This document shows, in pieces, positions 1 to 9,558 of a stretch of DNA of 64,000 nt. A program made the translations under genes and the position numbers. The DNA comes from Dyadobacter psychrophilus (lineage in GTDB: Bacteria > Bacteroidota > Bacteroidia > Cytophagales > Spirosomataceae). The DNA is taken from positions 62,001-126,000 of the forward strand of contig NZ_FUZA01000010.1 of the NCBI RefSeq assembly GCF_900167945.1, in the 5' to 3' direction. The notes below the pieces were generated by a model. That model did not search any database and had not been told where the DNA came from. It saw only the letters and a program-made list of their open reading frames with translations. The first letter of the stretch is position 1, and every line of letters begins with the position of its first letter.

Positions 1-182
1 TTGGTTTCTTCCAGTTGTTCTGCCGAAAGTGATTTCAGGAATGTGGCGGCTGCTACCGACATTTGTTTGGCCAGTTTTTCATCCTTTACGACGTTTTCTA
101 TTACAATGGTTTCAGCAGCCTGAGAAGTGCTGAAAATGAGGATATTGACCAAAAATGCAGTTAGCAACATTACCTTTTTCAT
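1..182 (-). CDS. Secreted protein, N-terminus only (DUF3500-like)
   Basis: An open frame runs from an ATG at 182 leftward off the window, so only about 60 residues are visible. It begins MKKVMLLTAFLVNILIF, a hydrophobic signal peptide with likely cleavage after SQA. The mature part then reads as a short helix-rich stretch containing AATFLKSLSAEQLEE. That phrase resembles the opening of DUF3500 proteins, in which a segment of the type FLxSLxxEQ follows the signal peptide. The assignment rests on this short stretch only. It is divergent from the dGTPase gene. No function can be given. Confidence 0.5.
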   Translation of the reverse strand, partial: MKKVMLLTAFLVNILIFSTSQAAETIVIENVVKDEKLAKQMSVAAATFLKSLSAEQLEET

Positions 183-314
183 ATATATCCAATTTGAAAT
201 TTCCTATTCATAGATGTTTAAATCAAAAGCTCAACGATCTTCGAAACTACCAATGATGAATGGCCAGCCATCGCGAATGAGATGCCTGTTATTCCTTAAT
301 TAATGGAAAGGGAT

Positions 315-322
315 TAGTTTTG
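315..322 (+). promoter_or_regulatory. Possible -7 element for dgt
   Basis: TAGTTTTG fits the Bacteroidota -7 consensus TAnnTTTG and lies 22 bp before the dgt start. No TTG is seen at the expected distance upstream, so this is only a half-site. Confidence 0.3.
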
Positions 323-344
323 CCGGCAATTAAATTCTTAAATA

Positions 345-1688
345 ATGAAGTGGGAGAAATTACTTTCAGCAAAACGGTGGGGCAGTGAAGACAAATATAA
401 TGCCGATCCGGCTGAGGCACGATCAGAGTTCCAGCGCGATTACGACCGGTTAATTTTCTCCTCTCCATTTAGAAGACTCCAAAACAAGACGCAGGTTTTT
501 CCGCTTCCAGGAAGCGTATTCGTACATAACCGGCTCACACACAGCCTGGAAGTTGCCAGTGTGGGAAAATCTTTGGGAAGGATTTTTTATAACAAGCTTA
601 AAAAGGAAGATCCCAATATTGACGACCAATTACCGCTGATCAGTGAGATTGGGAACATTGTTTCAGCCGCGTGCCTGGCGCACGATCTGGGCAATCCTGC
701 ATTTGGACACTCAGGCGAGGCCGCAATCTCACATTACTTTACCGATGATGCAGGTTTGAGATATCGGGACAAGGTCACCGAATCGCAATGGGCCGATCTG
801 ACGCATTTTGAAGGGAATGCTAATGCATTTCGCATTCTCACGCACCCTTATGCGGGCAAGGGCTACGGAAGTTTTGCACTCACCTACTCCACGCTTGCGG
901 CCATTGCGAAATATCCCTGCGAGTCGATTGCGGGACATAATAAATCAAAAATTTACACCAAAAAATATGGGTTTTTTCAATCTGAGCAGGCTGGTTTTCA
1001 AAAGATTGCAGCAGATCTCGAATTGGATATGGTTACGGATTCTCCGCTGGTTTATAAGCGCCATCCGCTGGTTTACCTGGTCGAGGCGGCGGACGATATT
1101 TGTTACAACATTATCGATCTCGAAGATGCGCACCGATTGAAAATATTGTCTTATAGCGAAGTCGAAACATTGTTGTTACGACTTTGCAATGACCCTAATA
1201 TGCCCGCGAGATTGACGGAAATTGATGATGAAGACGCCAAAATCAGTTTATTAAGGGCGAAATCCATCAGCACATTAATTTTCCAATGTTCAGAACTGTT
1301 TTATAATGAGCAGGAAGCCATTCTCAATGGCGACTTCAACTCCGGCCTGATTGACGCAATTCCTGAGCCTTACCGATCTGTGATGAAGGATATTGTGAAG
1401 ATTTCAGTTAATAAAATCTACAATTATTCTTCCGTTGTCCAGATCGAAGTGGCCGGTTATAAAGTGATGGGTGGTTTACTGGAAGAATTTGTTCCCGCAT
1501 ACCTTAATAATAATTCTCACTACACACGAAAATTAGTTGATCTGATCCCAAAACAATTTATCACCTCCAAAACAGATGATTATGCCAAAATTCAGACGGT
1601 TTTGGACTTTGTGTCAGGAATGACGGATTTGTATGCCGTAGAATTATTCAGAAAAATCAAGGGAATTTCGTTCCCGTCGCTATCATAG
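345..1688 (+). CDS. dgt: Deoxyguanosinetriphosphate triphosphohydrolase (HD-domain dNTPase)
   Basis: The 447-residue product is a dNTP triphosphohydrolase, hydrolysing dGTP (and often other dNTPs) to the nucleoside and tripolyphosphate in the cytoplasm, which affects dNTP pools and replication fidelity. The HD metal site is complete: H66 in RLTHSLEV, H113-D114 in AHDLGNPAFGHSGE and an aspartate in EAADD (250-251). The HFEGNAN motif (154-160), characteristic of Dgt proteins, follows. Length matches the family, and the opening KWEKLLSAKRWG is typical of the Bacteroidota type. The gene stands alone, with a -7 element just upstream. Nucleotide preference cannot be read from sequence. Identification is confident. 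Confidence 0.95.
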   Translation: MKWEKLLSAKRWGSEDKYNADPAEARSEFQRDYDRLIFSSPFRRLQNKTQVFPLPGSVFVHNRLTHSLEVASVGKSLGRIFYNKLKKEDPNIDDQLPLISEIGNIVSAACLAHDLGNPAFGHSGEAAISHYFTDDAGLRYRDKVTESQWADLTHFEGNANAFRILTHPYAGKGYGSFALTYSTLAAIAKYPCESIAGHNKSKIYTKKYGFFQSEQAGFQKIAADLELDMVTDSPLVYKRHPLVYLVEAADDICYNIIDLEDAHRLKILSYSEVETLLLRLCNDPNMPARLTEIDDEDAKISLLRAKSISTLIFQCSELFYNEQEAILNGDFNSGLIDAIPEPYRSVMKDIVKISVNKIYNYSSVVQIEVAGYKVMGGLLEEFVPAYLNNNSHYTRKLVDLIPKQFITSKTDDYAKIQTVLDFVSGMTDLYAVELFRKIKGISFPSLS

Positions 1689-1792
1689 CGAATCTTACTA
1701 TTATATATTTTTTGGTTACATGTAAAATTAATTCGTCTGTCAAAAGTTTTCTGTAAATTGTTGATCAAATTCATGAGCCCGATCAATCATTT

Positions 1793-2917
1793 ATGGAAAT
1801 CAAACAATTGGTGTATACCAATGACGCTTCTAACATTACATTTCCGTTTATTCCTCAATTATTTTTTGTCTTTGGAAACCGAGAACTTCTTGAAAAAAGC
1901 AGTGTAATTGCCGAATTGGCAGCGCTTTATCCTGAGTCTTTATTTTCCGGCTGCTCCACAGCCGGCGAAATCTCAAACGTCTCTGTGAAAGACAACACCA
2001 TCATTATCACCGGCATCCGGTTTGATGATACAACCGTAAAAAGTTCAAAAGTTGCCTTGGAAGACATCCAGTTCAGCAGCATCGAAGCTGGAAAGAAACT
2101 GGTTTCCCAATTGCCAAAAGAAGGCCTGAAACACGTTTTTGTAGTTTCCGACGGACTTAAAGTGAACGGCACAGATCTCGTAAAAGGCATGGCCGAAGGG
2201 CTTGGTTCCGAAGTTTCGCTCACAGGCGGACTTGCAGGTGACGGATCGCAGTTTACCAGGACCGTGATCATTGAGCCGGACGGAAAAATCGCCAGCGAAA
2301 CGGTGGCTGCGATCGGATTTTATGGTGAAAACCTTACGATCGGTTTTGGGTCGCGTGGCGGCTGGGACAGCTTCGGGCTTGACAGGCTTGTGACGAAATC
2401 CAAAGAAAATATATTGTTTGAAATTGACGGCGAGCCGGCGCTGGATCTCTATAAATCATTCCTTGGCGACAAGGCCAAAGAACTGCCCGCTTCAGGGCTG
2501 CTTTTCCCACTCAGCATGCGGGATAGTGAAGACCGCGCTCCTGTTGTGCGGACGATTCTTGGCATAAATGAAGATGAAAAAAGCCTCACTTTCGCAGGTG
2601 ACATTCCCGAGGGATCATTTGTCCGCTTGATGAAAGCAAATAATGACAGGCTCATTAACGGCGCCGAAGAAGCTGCGCAGGCTGCTTCGGAAGGACTCAA
2701 AAACAGCCCGGATTTTGCCATTCTGGTAAGTTGTGTGGGCAGGAAACTTGTGCTTAAACAAATGGTGGAAGAAGAGGTTGAATGCGTATCCGATGTGCTG
2801 GACAGCCCCGTTATCACCGGATTTTACTCCTACGGGGAGCTGGCGCCATTCGACCGCAATTCGCTGTGCGAGCTGCATAATCAAACCATGACCGTTACAA
2901 CTTTCAGAGAATATTAG
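1793..2917 (+). CDS. FIST domain sensor protein
   Basis: The 374-residue protein has FIST_N (about 20-190) and FIST_C (about 210-350) domains and nothing else: no signal peptide, no membrane segment and no output domain. FIST is a predicted small-ligand sensing domain, proposed on genomic context to bind amino-acid-like ligands. Diagnostic phrases are SGCSTAGEI (52-60) and, later, LTGGLAGDG. The stop codon lies only 2 bp before the next gene, a histidine kinase, so the two are surely cotranscribed. The obvious inference is that this soluble protein senses a cytoplasmic signal and feeds the kinase. The ligand is unknown. Confidence 0.9.
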   Translation: MEIKQLVYTNDASNITFPFIPQLFFVFGNRELLEKSSVIAELAALYPESLFSGCSTAGEISNVSVKDNTIIITGIRFDDTTVKSSKVALEDIQFSSIEAGKKLVSQLPKEGLKHVFVVSDGLKVNGTDLVKGMAEGLGSEVSLTGGLAGDGSQFTRTVIIEPDGKIASETVAAIGFYGENLTIGFGSRGGWDSFGLDRLVTKSKENILFEIDGEPALDLYKSFLGDKAKELPASGLLFPLSMRDSEDRAPVVRTILGINEDEKSLTFAGDIPEGSFVRLMKANNDRLINGAEEAAQAASEGLKNSPDFAILVSCVGRKLVLKQMVEEEVECVSDVLDSPVITGFYSYGELAPFDRNSLCELHNQTMTVTTFREY

Positions 2918-2919
2918 AA

Positions 2920-4272
2920 ATGAACATGCCCGAACTTACGGACGTCAATTATCACCGGTTACTGAAACGTCAGATCCGGAAATCACTGCCGCCTGAACTT
3001 GCCGAACATCCCGACCTACAAGACTTTTTATTGTCTGTAAATCAAGCATATACCGAATATCAGGACGACCTGGTGCGCGTAGAGCTCATACTTGAACAAA
3101 GCTCCGGCGAATTGTTCAAGGCCAACCGCGAACTAAGCCGCATTGCGGCGGAAAAGACCGAGGAAGCCGCATTAACCAACAAAAGGCTTGAAGAGGTGGT
3201 CAGCAGCATTACAGAAGTTCTGGTGCAGCTGGATCAAAGTGGGAACATTATTTACATGAACAAGGCCTGGGAAACCATTACGGGATATACAGTAAATGAA
3301 TGCATCAACCGAAACTGGATGGATTTCTTTTCGGATTCCGAAGAGGAAATCGGTGAAATGCTAAGTTCCGAGCTCCCCACGATCAATGCCACAATTAAAA
3401 TTTTTACAGCAAAAAGAAAAGAGATCTGGATAGGTGTTTCGCTTACCAGACAATATCTTAACAATGTCTTGGCTGGCTACATTGGCACTTTTTCGGATGT
3501 TACCGAGCGTGTTTCAGCCGAAAAGAAATTAAAATCCTACATGCGTGACCTGGAACGCATCAATGCAGAACTGGATCAGTTTGCCTATGTCGTAAGTCAC
3601 GATCTGAAAGCTCCGTTGCGTGCCATAAACAACCTTTCCGAGTGGATTGAAGAGGATATCAGCCATTTGCTGGAAGGCGATACACTGGATCAGTTCAAGC
3701 TGCTTCGCGGACGCGTTCACCGCATGGAAAGCCTTATCAATGGCATTTTGTCCTATTCGAGAGCGGGAAGGATCAAGACCGTAAAAGAGCGTTTTGTGAT
3801 CAATTCGTTACTGGATGATCTGCACGAGACATTCAACAGCAAAAAACCGGTCCGTTTTGTCTTCGACGGAAACACGGAAACCGTGCTGGAAACAGAAAAA
3901 ATTACATTGACCCAAATTCTCCAGAACCTCATTTCAAACGGCATCAAGTACAATGACAAGCCAGAAATTGAAATAACCGTTGGCTGGAAAGAGGATGATA
4001 AGAAATTTGAATTTTATGTAGCCGACAATGGTCCTGGCATCAGCCCCGAATTTCACGAACGCATTTTTGTCATTTTTCAAACATTACAGGCACGCGACGA
4101 GGTCGAGAGCACGGGTGTAGGATTGGCCATCGTAAAAAAAATCCTTGATGAAAAAGGCGGCGTGATCAGAATTGAATCCCAAATGAAAGAAGGCACCAAA
4201 TTCATTTTCACCTGGCCCAAAAGTGAAGTCAAAGAAGAAGAAATCTCACTCAAAAATAACCCTTTTCAATAA
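2920..4272 (+). CDS. PAS sensor histidine kinase
   Basis: A 450-residue soluble kinase with an N-terminal helical region (1-85), one PAS domain (about 88-200), a HisKA dimerisation helix with phospho-acceptor H227 in VVSHDLKAPLRAI, and an HATPase_c domain with N-box (NLISNGIKYN, 336-345), G1 (DNGPGI, 369-374) and G2 (GVGLAI, 399-404). The H-box and the E/D-F-A-Y segment before it resemble the kinase module of bacteriophytochromes, but no GAF or PHY domain is present. It sits 2 bp after the FIST gene and 16 bp before a single-domain regulator of the type such kinases use. Role: middle component of a FIST-triggered phosphorelay (inference from context). Confidence 0.92.
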   Translation: MNMPELTDVNYHRLLKRQIRKSLPPELAEHPDLQDFLLSVNQAYTEYQDDLVRVELILEQSSGELFKANRELSRIAAEKTEEAALTNKRLEEVVSSITEVLVQLDQSGNIIYMNKAWETITGYTVNECINRNWMDFFSDSEEEIGEMLSSELPTINATIKIFTAKRKEIWIGVSLTRQYLNNVLAGYIGTFSDVTERVSAEKKLKSYMRDLERINAELDQFAYVVSHDLKAPLRAINNLSEWIEEDISHLLEGDTLDQFKLLRGRVHRMESLINGILSYSRAGRIKTVKERFVINSLLDDLHETFNSKKPVRFVFDGNTETVLETEKITLTQILQNLISNGIKYNDKPEIEITVGWKEDDKKFEFYVADNGPGISPEFHERIFVIFQTLQARDEVESTGVGLAIVKKILDEKGGVIRIESQMKEGTKFIFTWPKSEVKEEEISLKNNPFQ

Positions 4273-4288
4273 CTAGAATTTTACTCAA

Positions 4289-4720
4289 ATGTCCCTCTTA
4301 AACCCAGTTCCAATGACCATATTATTGGTTGAAGACGATGAAGTAGATGTGATGAATGTGAAGCGCGCATTTAAGAAAAACAACATTTCTAACCCGCTTG
4401 TCGTCGCATCAAATGGCATTGAAGCGCTTGAAGTGCTTCGCTCCGTTTCGCCCGACCGTCCGCGGCCAAAAATTGTGTTGCTGGACCTTAACATGCCCAG
4501 AATGGGTGGAATTGAGTTCCTGAAAGAAATCCGCCAAGATCCCGAGCTGAGCTCGTTGTCGGTTTTTGTGATGACAACTTCTAATGAAGACAGCGACAAA
4601 ATTGAGGCATTTAACCTGAATGTGGCCGGATATATCCTGAAACCACTTTCGATGGATCGCTTTATTTCGGCCGTGTCCACGCTGAATAGTTACTGGACAC
4701 TCTGCGAATTTCCCGGATAA
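4289..4720 (+). CDS. Single-domain response regulator (Rcp1-like)
   Basis: A 143-residue receiver domain with no output domain. Acidic pocket EDDE (15-18), phospho-acceptor D66 in VLLDLNMP, a threonine in MTTSNE (95-100) and K118 in ILKPL form a complete active site. The insert after the acidic pocket and the RPRPKIVLLDLNMP segment are typical of Rcp1-type regulators paired with phytochrome-like kinases, which matches its position 16 bp after such a kinase. A shorter start at M9 (4313) is possible. It most likely acts as a phosphate shuttle or binds a partner protein; it has no DNA-binding region. Confidence 0.93.
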   Translation: MSLLNPVPMTILLVEDDEVDVMNVKRAFKKNNISNPLVVASNGIEALEVLRSVSPDRPRPKIVLLDLNMPRMGGIEFLKEIRQDPELSSLSVFVMTTSNEDSDKIEAFNLNVAGYILKPLSMDRFISAVSTLNSYWTLCEFPG

Positions 4721-4749
4721 AACTAACAAACACACATTACCTCCCTCCT

Positions 4750-6753
4750 ATGGCACCTTTAAGCATTCTTTTGGTTGAGGACGATGAGATCGACGCGATG
4801 AATCTGCTTCGCGCGATCAAAAAGTCTCAGGTAGAAATTGGAGAGGTAAAAATCTGCAAATATGCCGAGGATGCGCTGCTAACCCTGGATTCCTGGGTGC
4901 CGGGGTGCGTATTTCTGGATTATCAGCTGCCCAAAACGAGCGGTCTTGAATTGCTGAAAAAGATCAAGGAAATGGCGCCGCAATTGCCGGTTATCGTCCT
5001 CACATCCCAGGGAGACGAGCGGATTGCGGTGGAGATGATGAAGGCCGGCGCTACGGATTATTATCCAAAATCGGAGATCAATGCAGAGAAGCTGACCAAA
5101 GCTTTCCACACGCTCGGGCAAATGCTCGAAGTGGAAAAAGGAAGGGAAGACGCTCGACAAGAACTGGCTGAAAAAGAGGAATTTATAAATAAAATTGCGC
5201 TCCTTTCGCCGAACATTATATATGTTATCGACATTGAGAAATGGACCAATATTTTTCATAATAAGCAGATCTGGAAAATACTGGGCTACTCGGAAGACGA
5301 CATTGTTACCGACACAAAAAACGGCCTTAAACAGATCATTAACAACCAGGATCAGCTTACATTCCGGCGCCATTATCATTATATGCGGCATTATGTGAAG
5401 GACGTAGATGTGATTGAAAAAGAGTTCAGGTTGAAACATAAGGACGGCTCGGAAGTTTGGATTATTACCCGGGAAGTGCCTTTCAAGCGAAATGAAGAGG
5501 GAACTGTGCAGGAAGTGCTTGGCACAGCCATTGACATTACCAGCCGGAAACTGGCCGAACAAGAGCTTTTGCAAGCAAAAAGAGATGCCGAAGAAGCAAC
5601 CCGCATCAAGTCTGATTTCCTCTCGACCATGAGTCATGAGATCCGCACACCGATGAACGGGATTATTGGTTTTACGGATATTTTGTTAAACAGTGATTTT
5701 AAAGGTCAGGATAAGGAATATTTGAAAATGATCAAAAATTCTGCTGATAACCTGCTCGTTATACTAAACGACATTCTGGATTTTTCTAAAATTGAGGCAG
5801 GGAAATTTGGGCTGGACAGCTTCCAGTTTGACCTGAAAGAAAAGCTGGATTTCCTCATCAGGACATTCGAAGTAAGGGCTAAGGAGAAATCGATCAACCT
5901 GCTTTTTGAATGTGACGATGACGTTCCGCAAATCTTGCTTGGCGATGCATATCGTTTGAACCAAATTTTAATTAACCTGGTCGGCAACGCCATTAAGTTT
6001 ACGGAAGATGGCTTTGTCAAAATTGCCATTCAGCTGGAAAAAGACCATGGAACCAATGTGGACCTCCGTATAGACGTATCTGACTCAGGAATAGGGATTT
6101 CCGAAGACAAACTAAACGATATTTTCGACAGCTTTTCCCAGGCGCATCACAACAATGCCACAAGATATTTCGGCGGAACCGGCCTTGGTTTAAGTATTAC
6201 CCGGAAAATCACCGAGCTGATGAACGGCACCATTTCCGCTAAAAGCAAGCTTGGAGAAGGCGCAACATTCAGTGTTGTGCTCAATTTCGGAAAAGGGGGA
6301 ATTTCAATAGAGGAAGAAACAGCAAATGCACCTGAAAACTTGTCACTGAAAGGTTTCAGGATCCTTGCAGCGGATGACGTTCCTGCTAACCAAATGTTAC
6401 TCAAACATTTACTTAGAAGATGGGAGGCAGAATTTACCATATGCGGAAATGGCAGGGAAGTCCTTAACAGCCTGGACGGAGACGGTGATTACGACCTTAT
6501 CTTAATGGACATTCAAATGCCGGTTATGGATGGTATTACGGCTATGAAGACCATTCGCAGCCTTTATCCAAAATATGCGCATGTTCCTGTAATTGCCTTT
6601 ACAGCAGACACTTTCGCCGAAAATGCACCGGAGCTTGCGTCATGCCATTTCAATGATTTCGTTACCAAACCATTCAAAGCAGAAGAATTGATCCGCGTTA
6701 TTTCAAGGCATCTTGCATTCAGCAATGCTGCTCGTCCGGTAGTTATCAGCTGA
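4750..6753 (+). CDS. Hybrid histidine kinase REC-PAS-HisKA-HATPase-REC
   Basis: The 667-residue soluble protein has five domains in order: REC (5-125, acceptor D57 in CVFLDYQLP), PAS with PAC (about 145-270), HisKA (H296 in MSHEIRTPMNG), HATPase_c (about 390-515, with DSGIGI and GGTGLGLSI) and a second REC (535-655, acceptor D587 in LILMDIQMP). An input receiver at the N-terminus means it can itself be controlled by phosphorylation, perhaps from the kinase two genes upstream. It follows the Rcp1-like regulator by 29 bp and closes the FIST operon. Its last 8 bp overlap the 3' end of the convergent molybdenum hydroxylase gene. Output beyond the terminal REC is not visible in the window. Confidence 0.93.
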   Translation: MAPLSILLVEDDEIDAMNLLRAIKKSQVEIGEVKICKYAEDALLTLDSWVPGCVFLDYQLPKTSGLELLKKIKEMAPQLPVIVLTSQGDERIAVEMMKAGATDYYPKSEINAEKLTKAFHTLGQMLEVEKGREDARQELAEKEEFINKIALLSPNIIYVIDIEKWTNIFHNKQIWKILGYSEDDIVTDTKNGLKQIINNQDQLTFRRHYHYMRHYVKDVDVIEKEFRLKHKDGSEVWIITREVPFKRNEEGTVQEVLGTAIDITSRKLAEQELLQAKRDAEEATRIKSDFLSTMSHEIRTPMNGIIGFTDILLNSDFKGQDKEYLKMIKNSADNLLVILNDILDFSKIEAGKFGLDSFQFDLKEKLDFLIRTFEVRAKEKSINLLFECDDDVPQILLGDAYRLNQILINLVGNAIKFTEDGFVKIAIQLEKDHGTNVDLRIDVSDSGIGISEDKLNDIFDSFSQAHHNNATRYFGGTGLGLSITRKITELMNGTISAKSKLGEGATFSVVLNFGKGGISIEEETANAPENLSLKGFRILAADDVPANQMLLKHLLRRWEAEFTICGNGREVLNSLDGDGDYDLILMDIQMPVMDGITAMKTIRSLYPKYAHVPVIAFTADTFAENAPELASCHFNDFVTKPFKAEELIRVISRHLAFSNAARPVVIS

Positions 6754-8968
6754 TTTTGCTCCAATCAATTTTATCCGGCGTCAACGGAATTTCCCTCAGC
6801 CTGCTTCCCGTCGCATCAAAAATCGCATTAGCAATGGCAGCTGAAACCGGCCCCTGCGCCGCCTCGCCCGCACCGAGTGGTTTGAGTTCCGGCCGGTCAA
6901 CTACAAACACTTCTGTATCAGGCACATCTTCGAAGCGAAGAATCGGATATGTTTCCCACGAATTGCTTTCCACACCATTAGCACCATAATTAACCTGCTC
7001 CAACATTGTCCAGCTGGCGGCCTGGATCATTCCGCCGGAAGTTTGATTAATAATGCCATCCGGATTGATAGCCTGCCCCGAATCAATTACGCCTGTTAAC
7101 TTTACCAAACGGTAAGTTCTGGTTGCGCGATCCAGCTGAACTTCTGCTTTTACAGCAAAATAGGACGCGTTATTTTTATATTGGGCAAAAGCGAATCCCT
7201 TTCCGAGCCCCGCTTTTTTATTTGAATCCCAACCTGCTTTTGTAACCAATGTTGTAATCACCTCTTTGGCGCGAGCGTCTTTCAAATGATCCAGCCGGAA
7301 CCGAACAGGATCTTTTCCTGCCTTCGCCGCCAGCTCATCCATGAAGGATTCCAACGCGAAAATGTTCCCGTAAGCACCCAGGCTTCGCAATGCAGAAGTC
7401 CGTAAAGGCCCTTTGTAGTTGTGCAAAGCAACGTTTTTGGTTTCAAAATCATACAACGGAAGCGAATTCCGATGGCTCCCGCCTGAGAACCCGCCACCTT
7501 CGAAAGCAAATGGTTTTTCGAGATGCCGTCCCGCAATCAGATGTCCCGCCTTTCCCCCCGGCCGCGAGCTATGCGTATCCGACCAGATATCTGTCTGCCA
7601 GGACGTAACTTTCCCTTCACTTATTGCAGCTTTAATGTTAAGCACCATGGCCGACCCATAAGGCTCCCATTTGTGCTCATCTTCACGCATCCATTGCACC
7701 CGAACAGGCTTACCCGGCATTTGCAAGGCCAGTAATGCCGCATCACCACCCACATCATCGGCGCCATTATGCCCGTAACAACCCGCTCCCGGCACGCCAA
7801 TCACCCTGATTTTTTCCAGCGGGAGATTCACCAAATCGCTAACCGTGCTTCGCAATGGAAAAACGCCCTGCGTATGCGACCAGATCGTCAGCTGATCATC
7901 CTTCCAAAGCCCGATCGCGCAAGACGGGCCGATGGAGCCATGCATTTGGTAAGGCCGTTTGTATTCTGCTTCAAGTGTTATTGTATTCTCAGAAAGCTTC
8001 TTATCCGCACTTTTATCTCCCTCAACAATTTCGCCAGCACTGCCATTTTTGATCATATCCGCATATAGCTGACCTGGCAAGGGCGTTATCGGTTTACTAT
8101 CCCACTTCGCCAGCTGCTTCATCTTTTCAAGCGCTTTAATGCTTTCAAATTCCTGTGATGCGATCACAGCAGCGAAATTTCCATTGACCACAACTTTCAA
8201 AACACCTGGCAGTTTCTGGATCTCATCCGTTGGAAACGAAACCAACCGAGCACTATAAACCGGCGGCCTCATCACCCGCGCATGCACCATATCCGGCAAG
8301 CGAAGATCCTGGATGAAGTGCGTTTTCGCAGCAGCAATGTCATTAATATCTGTTCTTTTGATGGGCTTGCCGACCAGCTTGTAATCAGCAGGTTTTTTCA
8401 GTTCAGATTTACCGGTAACTTCTGCTTCCAGGCGCTTCCCCTTTACCAGATCTTTGTAAGCAACTGTTTTCTGATTTTTGGCTGATTTTACAATTCCGTT
8501 ATTGACTGAAAGTTCCGCAACATTGGACTTCAATTCCTTCGCGGCCAATATCAAAAGGTATTTTCTGGCCTCAGCAGCCGCGTTTCTGATTGCGTTTCCA
8601 CTTCCTTCAATGGAACCGCTACCCGCCGTATAGCGCTCATCCTGCGTTTGACCGGTGTCCGCGATAATAATCCTAACCTGCTTTATATCAATGTCCAGTT
8701 CCTTAGCCGCCATTTGCATCAATGCAGTCCGTATGCCTTGACCAAGCTCCATTTTACCGGTCAATACAGTCAAAATCCCCTGCTCATCAATCCTAATCCA
8801 TGAGTCGACCGCTTCACGATCGGCAATCAATATTTGCTCCGGCGAGTAACATTCATCCGGTTCAGTCGAAAAGCCGAGCCCGGGCATGAGCGTAAAACCC
8901 ATTAATAAATAACCCGAACTTCGAAGAAATTCACGCCTGCCAGACTTTATATCATCGAATTGCTTCAT
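6746..8968 (-). CDS. Molybdopterin-binding subunit of an xanthine dehydrogenase/isoquinoline oxidoreductase family enzyme
   Basis: This 740-residue protein is the large catalytic subunit of a molybdenum hydroxylase of the IorB or aldehyde dehydrogenase type. It starts with a Tat signal (SGRREFLRSSG, twin arginine 11-12, then a hydrophobic stretch), so it is folded in the cytoplasm and exported. An aldehyde-oxidase-like segment (about 205-320) is followed by molybdopterin-binding regions. The C-terminal GAGEAAQG carries the conserved catalytic glutamate (E702). Its start codon overlaps the stop of the Fe-S subunit gene (TAATG). There is no FAD subunit, as expected for this two-subunit class, which usually passes electrons to a cytochrome. 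The substrate cannot be predicted. Confidence 0.88.
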   Translation of the reverse strand: MKQFDDIKSGRREFLRSSGYLLMGFTLMPGLGFSTEPDECYSPEQILIADREAVDSWIRIDEQGILTVLTGKMELGQGIRTALMQMAAKELDIDIKQVRIIIADTGQTQDERYTAGSGSIEGSGNAIRNAAAEARKYLLILAAKELKSNVAELSVNNGIVKSAKNQKTVAYKDLVKGKRLEAEVTGKSELKKPADYKLVGKPIKRTDINDIAAAKTHFIQDLRLPDMVHARVMRPPVYSARLVSFPTDEIQKLPGVLKVVVNGNFAAVIASQEFESIKALEKMKQLAKWDSKPITPLPGQLYADMIKNGSAGEIVEGDKSADKKLSENTITLEAEYKRPYQMHGSIGPSCAIGLWKDDQLTIWSHTQGVFPLRSTVSDLVNLPLEKIRVIGVPGAGCYGHNGADDVGGDAALLALQMPGKPVRVQWMREDEHKWEPYGSAMVLNIKAAISEGKVTSWQTDIWSDTHSSRPGGKAGHLIAGRHLEKPFAFEGGGFSGGSHRNSLPLYDFETKNVALHNYKGPLRTSALRSLGAYGNIFALESFMDELAAKAGKDPVRFRLDHLKDARAKEVITTLVTKAGWDSNKKAGLGKGFAFAQYKNNASYFAVKAEVQLDRATRTYRLVKLTGVIDSGQAINPDGIINQTSGGMIQAASWTMLEQVNYGANGVESNSWETYPILRFEDVPDTEVFVVDRPELKPLGAGEAAQGPVSAAIANAIFDATGSRLREIPLTPDKIDWSKIS

Positions 8969-9438
8969 TATTTATTTAGTTTAGCCGCCGCCTTTTTCAC
9001 TGCACTGATAATCCGCGTGTGTGTTCCGCAGCGGCACAGATTCCGTTGCAACGCCTGCCGTATTTCCTGGTCTGTCGGATTTTTGTTTTCTGCCAACAAT
9101 GCTTTTGCCGAAATGATCATGCCGTTCATGCAATAGCCGCATTGTGCCGCCTGCTCTTCAATAAATGCCTCTTGAATAGGATCAAGCACATTATTCTTAG
9201 AAAGCCCTTCCAGAGTTGTCACCTCGTAAACCGCCGCAGCCGAGCCCGGGATTACGCAAGAAGGTTGCGCTTTGCCATTCAGGAGCACCATGCAACTGCC
9301 GCAACGCTCAATCCCACAGCCATATTTCGGGCCATTCAATTGGAGATTATTCCGTAAAAGATAAAGCAGCGGTATTTCCGGATCCGCCGTCACGCGGTGA
9401 GTTTTGCCGTTCACTTTAATGTTAATCAGCTCAGCCAT
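8968..9438 (-). CDS. [2Fe-2S] subunit of the molybdenum hydroxylase
   Basis: The 156-residue protein carries two iron-sulfur clusters. Cys 41, 46, 49 and 61 form the plant-ferredoxin-type site (CGIERCGSC plus a downstream C), and Cys 100, 103, 135 and 137 (CGYCMNG and LCRCGTH) form the second cluster nearest the molybdenum centre. It has no signal peptide of its own. In this family the small subunit is co-exported with its Tat-tagged partner, encoded immediately downstream with a one-base overlap. Homologues include the small subunits of isoquinoline 1-oxidoreductase and related aldehyde and nicotinate-type hydroxylases. Role: electron transfer from the Mo-cofactor to an external acceptor. 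Confidence 0.92.
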   Translation of the reverse strand: MAELINIKVNGKTHRVTADPEIPLLYLLRNNLQLNGPKYGCGIERCGSCMVLLNGKAQPSCVIPGSAAAVYEVTTLEGLSKNNVLDPIQEAFIEEQAAQCGYCMNGMIISAKALLAENKNPTDQEIRQALQRNLCRCGTHTRIISAVKKAAAKLNK

Positions 9439-9558
9439 ATCCTAATGTGTTTATCGATCAGAATAATAAAATTAAGCCTGCGCCATTATTTAACTACTTG
9501 TTTTGTAATCTTTCAAAGAGCTTTCAGCGTATGTGTCAGCATAATAGAGACAACATTT

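Noticed and set aside
4879..5637. 252-codon minus-strand frame inside the hybrid kinase gene
   Set aside because: It is a shadow of the plus-strand gene, whose receiver, PAS and kinase motifs are continuous.
9397..9558. N-terminal extension of the esterase frame
   Set aside because: It overlaps the divergent Fe-S subunit gene and would bury the lipoprotein signal; the ATG at 9559 fits better.
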